Below are positions 8,695 to 12,415 of a stretch of DNA of 12,415 bases, piece by piece. Numbering within the stretch: position 1 is the first letter of the stretch; each line of letters begins with the position of its first letter. Origin of the DNA: Alistipes sp. CAG:268 (GTDB lineage: Bacteria > Bacteroidota > Bacteroidia > Bacteroidales > Rikenellaceae); assembly GCA_000434235.1 (NCBI GenBank), contig FR891996.1, forward strand, positions 27,511 through 39,925. Reading direction: 5' to 3'. A program made the translations under genes and the position numbers. The notes beneath the pieces were generated by a model. The model did no database searches, was not told the origin of the DNA, and saw only the letters and a list, made by a program, of their open reading frames with translations.

Positions 8695-10007
8695 TTATCG
8701 GGCCGCCTCCTCACGGACGAAGCCCACGGAGAGGGCAGCAAGCAACATGAACAGGCCGGCCAGGGCCAGCATCCACACGGCATTGCTGGCAAAGCAGTAT
8801 TTGACGATGGCGCCTCCGGTCAGTCCGATGACGATCTGCGGGATGGTGATCGTGAAGTTGAAGATACCCATGTAGACCCCCATGTGTCGGGGTTCGACGG
8901 CCCGCGAGAGGATGGCATAGGGCATGGCGAGGATTCCGGCCCAGGCGATGCCGATGCCGACCATCGGGATCATCAGTGCATACTGGTTGTGCAGCAGGCA
9001 GAGCCCGGCGAAACCTGCGGCGCCCAGCAGCAGGCAGGCGGCGTAGACGGGCCTGTTGCCCCAGCGTGCGGCGATGCGTCCCAGGAAGAGGGCGGCGATG
9101 CAGGCCGGAATGGGGTAGGTGCCGTTCAGCACGCCGACCCAGGTCTGTGTGGCTCCCGCCGAGAGGATCTCGCCCGTTGCATGGTCGGTGACAACCCCCG
9201 TGATGGCGGGCTTGAGGTAGGTCCACATGAGAAAAAGGGCGGCCCACGAGAAGAACTGCGTGACCCCCAGCCGGACCATGGCCTGCGGGATGTTGCGCAT
9301 CAGGGTCATGAACCCCGGGCGCGGGCCTTCCGGCTCGGGCTTCAGGTCGTTGTAGCGGGCGAACTCCTCGGGCGGGTACTCCCTGGTTTTGAACGAGGTG
9401 ACCAGAACGGTCAGCAGCAGGATGGCGCCTCCTATATAATAGGAATAGGCGATGTGTTCGGGAACGCTTCCCGGCTCGGCTTCGTCCGAGACGCCCAGTT
9501 GCGTCATGATCAGCGGCAGGATGGCACCGATGACTGCTCCGAGGTTGATCAGGAAGGTCTGTACCACATAACCCTGGGTTTTCTGCCGGTCGTCGAGCAT
9601 GTCGGCTACCAGGGCCCGGAAGGGCTGCATCGTGACATTGAACGAGAGATCCATGAAGAGCAGGATGAAGGCTCCCATGGCCAAAGGGGCGAAAGCTAGC
9701 AGCCGCGGGCAGTTGGGCATGAGGGCCAACGCCAGCGCCGAGACGATCGACCCCCCCCCAGGATGTAGGGAATGCGGCGGCCCAGACGGGTCCACGTTCC
9801 GTCGGAGAAGAGCCCGATGATCGGCTGGATGATCATGCCGGCCAGCGGTGCCGCGAGCCAGAAATAGCTCAGGTGGCTTACATCGGCACCCAGCGATTCG
9901 AAAATGCTCGACGTATTGGAGTTCTGGAGCGAATATCCGATCTGTACGCCGAGAAATCCGAAGCTGAGGTTCCAAATCTGCCAAAAGGAGAGTTTGGGCT
10001 TGTTCAT
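8695..10007 (-). CDS. MFS sugar (maltose/maltodextrin-type) inner-membrane transporter, reading frame interrupted
   Basis: The N-terminal part (10007 to about 9760) reads MNKPKLSFWQIWNLSFGFLG..., with the loop SDGTWTRLGRRIPY (68-81) between TM2 and TM3 typical of SLC45/GPH-like sugar:cation symporters. The remainder continues in another frame (SIVSALALALMPN... FMDLSFNVTMQPFRALVADML) to a stop at 8695, giving about 12 membrane segments in all. The switch falls in a nine-C run at 9751-9759. One extra base (LGGGSIV) or two fewer (LGGSIV) restores a 437- or 436-residue protein, and the shorter fits the family spacing I recall. It may be a sequencing error, phase variation or a true mutation. The predicted role is uptake of maltose or short maltodextrins from the periplasm. 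It is the first gene of the operon, downstream of the divergent region. The exact substrate is inferred from context. Confidence 0.85.
9751..9759. repeat. Nine-C homopolymer at the MFS frame break
   Basis: Nine consecutive C on the plus strand (G in the coding strand) encode the glycines at the start of the predicted third membrane segment of the MFS transporter. The two halves of the protein are in different frames on either side. Confidence 0.9.
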
Positions 10008-10035
10008 TCGGTTGCAGGTTGTGTTTTAGGTCATA

Positions 10036-10043
10036 CAAATTTT
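10036..10043 (-). promoter_or_regulatory. Possible -7 element of the PUL operon promoter (weak)
   Basis: On the minus strand the sequence reads AAAATTTG, seven of eight matches to the Bacteroidetes -7 consensus TAnnTTTG, in an AT-rich patch 28 bases before the MFS start. No good TTTG stands at the expected -33 place (GGTT instead). A promoter with a weak -33 box would be consistent with activator dependence. This is the best candidate by eye, not a mapped start. Confidence 0.4.
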
Positions 10044-10072
10044 AATAAAAAATCCCGATTTTGAACCCTCCG

Positions 10073-10102
10073 GGCGACGAACGGGGGAATGGAGGCGACG
10101 AA
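10073..10102. promoter_or_regulatory. 9-bp direct repeat with 12-bp spacer: candidate LytTR regulator operator
   Basis: GGCGACGAA occurs at 10073-10081 and again at 10094-10102, perfectly repeated, with 21 bp start to start. Extending each copy by three bases still gives 11 of 12 matches. LytTR-domain regulators such as AgrA and ComE bind pairs of about 9-bp direct repeats separated by 12-13 bp, and a LytTR regulator is encoded about 1.5 kb away. The site lies some 30 bases upstream of the candidate -7 box of the PUL operon, a place suited to an activator. The binding itself is inferred. Confidence 0.6.
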
Positions 10103-10138
10103 TGGCAGGATTTTTCCGATGAGCGGTTGGGCGGCGGA

Positions 10139-10170
10139 TTTGGTCGTTTCGCCGAAAATCACTACCTTTA
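10139..10170 (+). promoter_or_regulatory. Bacteroidetes-type promoter for the kinase/regulator operon
   Basis: TTTG (10139-10142) is followed after 20 bases by TACCTTTA (10163-10170), matching the Bacteroidetes -33 TTTG / -7 TAnnTTTG pattern with one mismatch. Transcription would start near 10176, leaving a leader of about 37 bases before ATG 10213. The spacer contains a small inverted repeat, TTTCG-C-CGAAA (10147-10157). Confidence 0.55.
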
Positions 10171-10212
10171 TTCTGACCTAAACAAATACCCCGAACCGAA
10201 GAACTGATCACC

Positions 10213-11592
10213 ATGCGGTCGTCCAAAGTCTCCGTAATCATCCACCTGTTTGCGGCCCTTCATGCCGTCGTCGCCCTGTTGTGCCGGACCGCGGGGGTGA
10301 ACGACGAACTGGTGCTTACGCTGCTGACCATTGCGTTGATCGTGCTGATCTGTCTGCGACGGGGACTGAACGTCGAGTTTACGGCCGCGAGCGTCATCGT
10401 GGTCAATGTGATCGGTTACCTGCTCGGTACGGGGGGCGCCGCGTTGATCGAGCGGGTCGTCCGCTCGCCGCTCGCCGTGCATGCCGTATCGACCTTCCTC
10501 ACGACCGAGATTCTCGGCTGGGGCATAGTCTGGTTCACCAAATTCTTCCGGCGCGGCGACGATGCTGCGCGGCCGGCGACGTGGACGCCCCGCATCGGGC
10601 TGGTGCTGCTGGCCGTGGGGGTGATCTTCGCCCTCCGACTGGCCTATGTAGAACTCTTTGCCACACCCTCGTTCTCGGTCGAGCGCTTCTACCAGATGGC
10701 CGACCTGCTGGTGTCTAACTCCGTGGCGCTGATCTTTCTGCTGGGAGTCAATGTGATCTACGTGCGCCACATGCGGCGGCACTCGGATCAGAAGAATGTC
10801 GTCAAGGCGTTGTCTCTCACTTTGTTCGTCTTCGTGACGACGGTTTGTGCGACGTTGATTGCCGGGCTGCATCTGCCCTTCGGCTTCGATGCGGCATTCT
10901 CCTGGCGCGAGTTCCTCCAATTGTCGATCATCACGCTGCTCTTCGAGGCGACGCTCTATTCGGTCGTCTTCATGGTCGATTATGCGCTGGTTGCCCGCTC
11001 CGTGCTGCGGACCGAGCGGGGGCGGACCCATCAGGCGCAGTTCCTCTACATGAAACTCAAGCAGCAGGTCAATCCCCATTTCCTGTTCAACTCGCTCAAT
11101 ATACTCGACTGTCTGGTCTGCGAACAACGCACCGAACAGGCGAGCGCCTACATCCACAAGCTGGCGGGGATCTACCGTTACATGCTTCAGAACGAGGCTG
11201 AGCCGCTTGTACGGCTCAAGGAGGAGCTGGATTTCGTCGGGATGTATGTCGATTTGCTGCAGGTGCGTTTCGCCGACGGTTTTACCGTCCGGCAGGAGAT
11301 CGACGAGCAGGCTCTGATGCGCAACGTCGTCCCCTGCTCGATCCAGCTGCTCATCGAGAACGCCATCAAGCACAATGCGGTGGATACCTCCTCTCCGCTC
11401 GAGATCCGCATTGCGGTTACGGCCGACTCGGTGACCGTGACGAACAACCTTCGCCCGAAGCTCTCCGCCCCGGCTTCATCCACGCACGTGGGACTGAACT
11501 ACATCCGGCAGCAGTACCTCGATCTGGCCGACCGGCCGATCGGAATCTGCCACACGGAGAACGAATACCGTGTCACCTTACCTTTGTTATGA
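10213..11592 (+). CDS. LytS-like membrane sensor histidine kinase (HisKA_7TM-free, His_kinase/HATPase type)
   Basis: This 459-residue protein has an N-terminal half (about 5-258) with roughly seven or eight hydrophobic segments (for example 32-48, 58-72, 92-110, 128-148, 168-185, 199-219 and 235-257). It shows no large soluble sensor domain. The His_kinase family box is LKQQVNPHFLFNSLNILDCL, with His289 the likely phosphorylation site. The ATPase domain has the N-box IENAIKHN (Asn383) and a reduced G-box, THVGLNYI (424-431). This is the LytS/YehU-type architecture, so it should phosphorylate the LytTR regulator encoded 10 bases downstream. The signal is unknown; the divergent position beside a starch PUL suggests a sugar-related or envelope cue, which is inference. 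No Shine-Dalgarno is visible. Confidence 0.92.
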   Translation: MRSSKVSVIIHLFAALHAVVALLCRTAGVNDELVLTLLTIALIVLICLRRGLNVEFTAASVIVVNVIGYLLGTGGAALIERVVRSPLAVHAVSTFLTTEILGWGIVWFTKFFRRGDDAARPATWTPRIGLVLLAVGVIFALRLAYVELFATPSFSVERFYQMADLLVSNSVALIFLLGVNVIYVRHMRRHSDQKNVVKALSLTLFVFVTTVCATLIAGLHLPFGFDAAFSWREFLQLSIITLLFEATLYSVVFMVDYALVARSVLRTERGRTHQAQFLYMKLKQQVNPHFLFNSLNILDCLVCEQRTEQASAYIHKLAGIYRYMLQNEAEPLVRLKEELDFVGMYVDLLQVRFADGFTVRQEIDEQALMRNVVPCSIQLLIENAIKHNAVDTSSPLEIRIAVTADSVTVTNNLRPKLSAPASSTHVGLNYIRQQYLDLADRPIGICHTENEYRVTLPLL

Positions 11593-11602
11593 TACCGCTA
11601 TT

Positions 11603-12355
11603 ATGAGAGTATTGATTGTTGAGGACGAGATCATGGCCCGGCAGAGCCTGGCCCGCGCGCTCACGCAGCATTTCCCCGACCTGCATATCGTAGGGACGAC
11701 CGGCTCGGTACGCGAGACAGTCGGCTGGCTGCGGACTCCGGGGAATGTCGCCGACGTGATTTTCATGGACGTGGAGCTCTCGGACGGCGACTGTTTCGAG
11801 ATCTTCCGGCAGATCGACGTGACGGCCCGGGTCATCATGACAACGGCCTACGACAGCTATGCCGTGCGGGCTTTCGAGGTGAACAGCATCGACTACCTGC
11901 TCAAGCCGATCGATCCCGCAGCACTCCGGCGGGCCGTGGAGCGCTGCCGGGCAGGAGGCGCGGCGACCGATACGGCGCGGCTGCTCGAGGCGGTCGCTCC
12001 GCCCCGCGGGCACAAGCAGCGTTACGTGGTGCGTTTCAACGACCGGATCGTGCCGGTGAAGACTGCCGATATCGCCTATTTCTATTCCGAGGAGAAGAAC
12101 ACCTATCTGGTGACGGTGGACAACAACCGTTACGTGATGGACCTCTCGCTGGACATCCTTTCCGAGGAGCTGGACGAGCGGAACTTCTTCCGCATCTCGC
12201 GCAACTGCATCGTCTCGATGCAGGCGATCGCCAGCGTGGTCAAGTATCTCGGCAACCGGCTGAAGATCATCGCCCGGCCCCATCCCGATTTCGAGATGGT
12301 CGTGAGCCGGTCGCGTGTGGACGACTTCCTCCGCTGGCTCGAAGGCGAGGAGTGA
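11603..12355 (+). CDS. LytTR-family response regulator (REC-LytTR)
   Basis: This 250-residue protein has a receiver domain at about 2-118, with acidic pocket Glu7/Asp8, phospho-acceptor Asp56 (VIFMDVELSDGD), Thr81 in MTTAYD and Lys101 in LLKPID. A LytTR DNA-binding domain occupies about 139-247 (RYVVRFNDRIVPVKTADIAY, YFYSEEKNTYLVT, FFRISRNCIVS). ATG 11603 is chosen because the receiver starts at once with MRVLIVEDE; an in-frame ATG at 11570 would overlap the kinase gene and add 11 meaningless residues. It forms a two-gene operon with the kinase (10-base gap). LytTR domains bind paired direct repeats, and a matching pair lies in the divergent promoter region at 10073-10102, so the PUL operon is the likely target, with possible self-regulation. 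Confidence 0.95.
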   Translation: MRVLIVEDEIMARQSLARALTQHFPDLHIVGTTGSVRETVGWLRTPGNVADVIFMDVELSDGDCFEIFRQIDVTARVIMTTAYDSYAVRAFEVNSIDYLLKPIDPAALRRAVERCRAGGAATDTARLLEAVAPPRGHKQRYVVRFNDRIVPVKTADIAYFYSEEKNTYLVTVDNNRYVMDLSLDILSEELDERNFFRISRNCIVSMQAIASVVKYLGNRLKIIARPHPDFEMVVSRSRVDDFLRWLEGEE

Positions 12356-12387
12356 GCGTATGTCCGTAAGGTCTCCGTACTGAAAGC

Positions 12388-12415
12388 GCCACGGTCCGGG
12401 TTCCCGGACCGTGGC
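12388..12415 (+). terminator. Strong hairpin after the regulator gene, cut by the right edge
   Basis: Bases 12388-12400 pair perfectly with 12403-12415 (13 bp on paper; with a realistic loop of GTTC, 12 bp). It begins 32 bases after the response-regulator stop codon. The window ends at the last stem base, so a following T run cannot be seen. It is probably a Rho-independent terminator, perhaps working in both directions. Confidence 0.65.

Noticed and set aside
5573..8875. A 1100-codon open frame on the plus strand opposite the SusC gene
   Set aside because: It exactly mirrors a textbook SusC gene; its translation is rich in V, G, R and H with no domain. GC-rich codon use leaves few stops in the antisense frame.
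8695..10038. Reading the MFS gene as one 447-residue protein starting at 10038
   Set aside because: Before about 9750 that frame gives arginine/histidine-rich sequence with no membrane segments, while the other frame gives a perfect MFS N-terminus starting at 10007. A frame break is the better explanation.
10168..11373. A 401-codon minus-strand open frame opposite the kinase gene
   Set aside because: Charged, low-complexity translation with no motif; the plus strand carries a clear histidine kinase.
11570..11602. Upstream start at 11570 for the response regulator
   Set aside because: It would add 11 residues before a receiver domain that begins normally at MRVLIVEDE and would overlap the kinase gene by 23 bases.
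1..12415. tRNA, rRNA, CRISPR arrays, insertion sequences or phage genes
   Set aside because: None was seen: there is no repeated spacer pattern, transposase motif or terminal repeats, and the coding genes account for nearly all of the sequence.

Overview
The window looks like chromosome from a GC-rich gut Bacteroidetes. An Alistipes/Rikenellaceae-type organism is my best guess, inferred from SusC/SusD-family genes, Bacteroidetes-style promoter and lipoprotein signals, and high GC; no marker gene proves it. It holds a starch or maltodextrin polysaccharide utilization locus (PUL) on the minus strand and, divergently on the plus strand, a LytS-like sensor kinase with a LytTR response regulator.

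Minus strand, in transcription order (right to left): a sugar MFS transporter (10007-8695, reading frame broken at a run of nine C); the SusC-like TonB-dependent outer-membrane porin (8650-5609); the SusD-like starch-binding lipoprotein (5593-3929); a SusE/SusF-type surface lipoprotein with four starch-binding-like modules (3909-2113); and a SusG-like GH13 alpha-amylase lipoprotein (2012 to the left edge, C-terminus cut off). The gaps are 44, 15, 19 and 100 bases, so this reads as one operon. The only sizeable gap, before the amylase, contains two strong hairpins.

Plus strand: a membrane histidine kinase (10213-11592), then after 10 bases a REC-LytTR response regulator (11603-12355), then a strong inverted repeat that ends exactly at the right edge.

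The 205-base divergent intergenic region (10008-10212) has a good Bacteroidetes-type promoter for the kinase, a weaker one for the PUL, and between them a perfect 9-bp direct repeat with a 12-bp spacer. That is the geometry bound by LytTR-domain regulators, so the two-component pair probably controls the PUL and perhaps itself.

Inferred working model: the amylase cuts starch at the cell surface, the SusE/F-type protein and SusD hold it, SusC imports the oligosaccharides with TonB energy, periplasmic enzymes (not in this window) trim them, and the MFS protein carries maltose or small maltodextrins across the inner membrane. Two details stand out: the LytTR-like operator, and two nine-base G/C homopolymers lying inside the two transporter genes, one in frame (SusC) and one out of frame (MFS).
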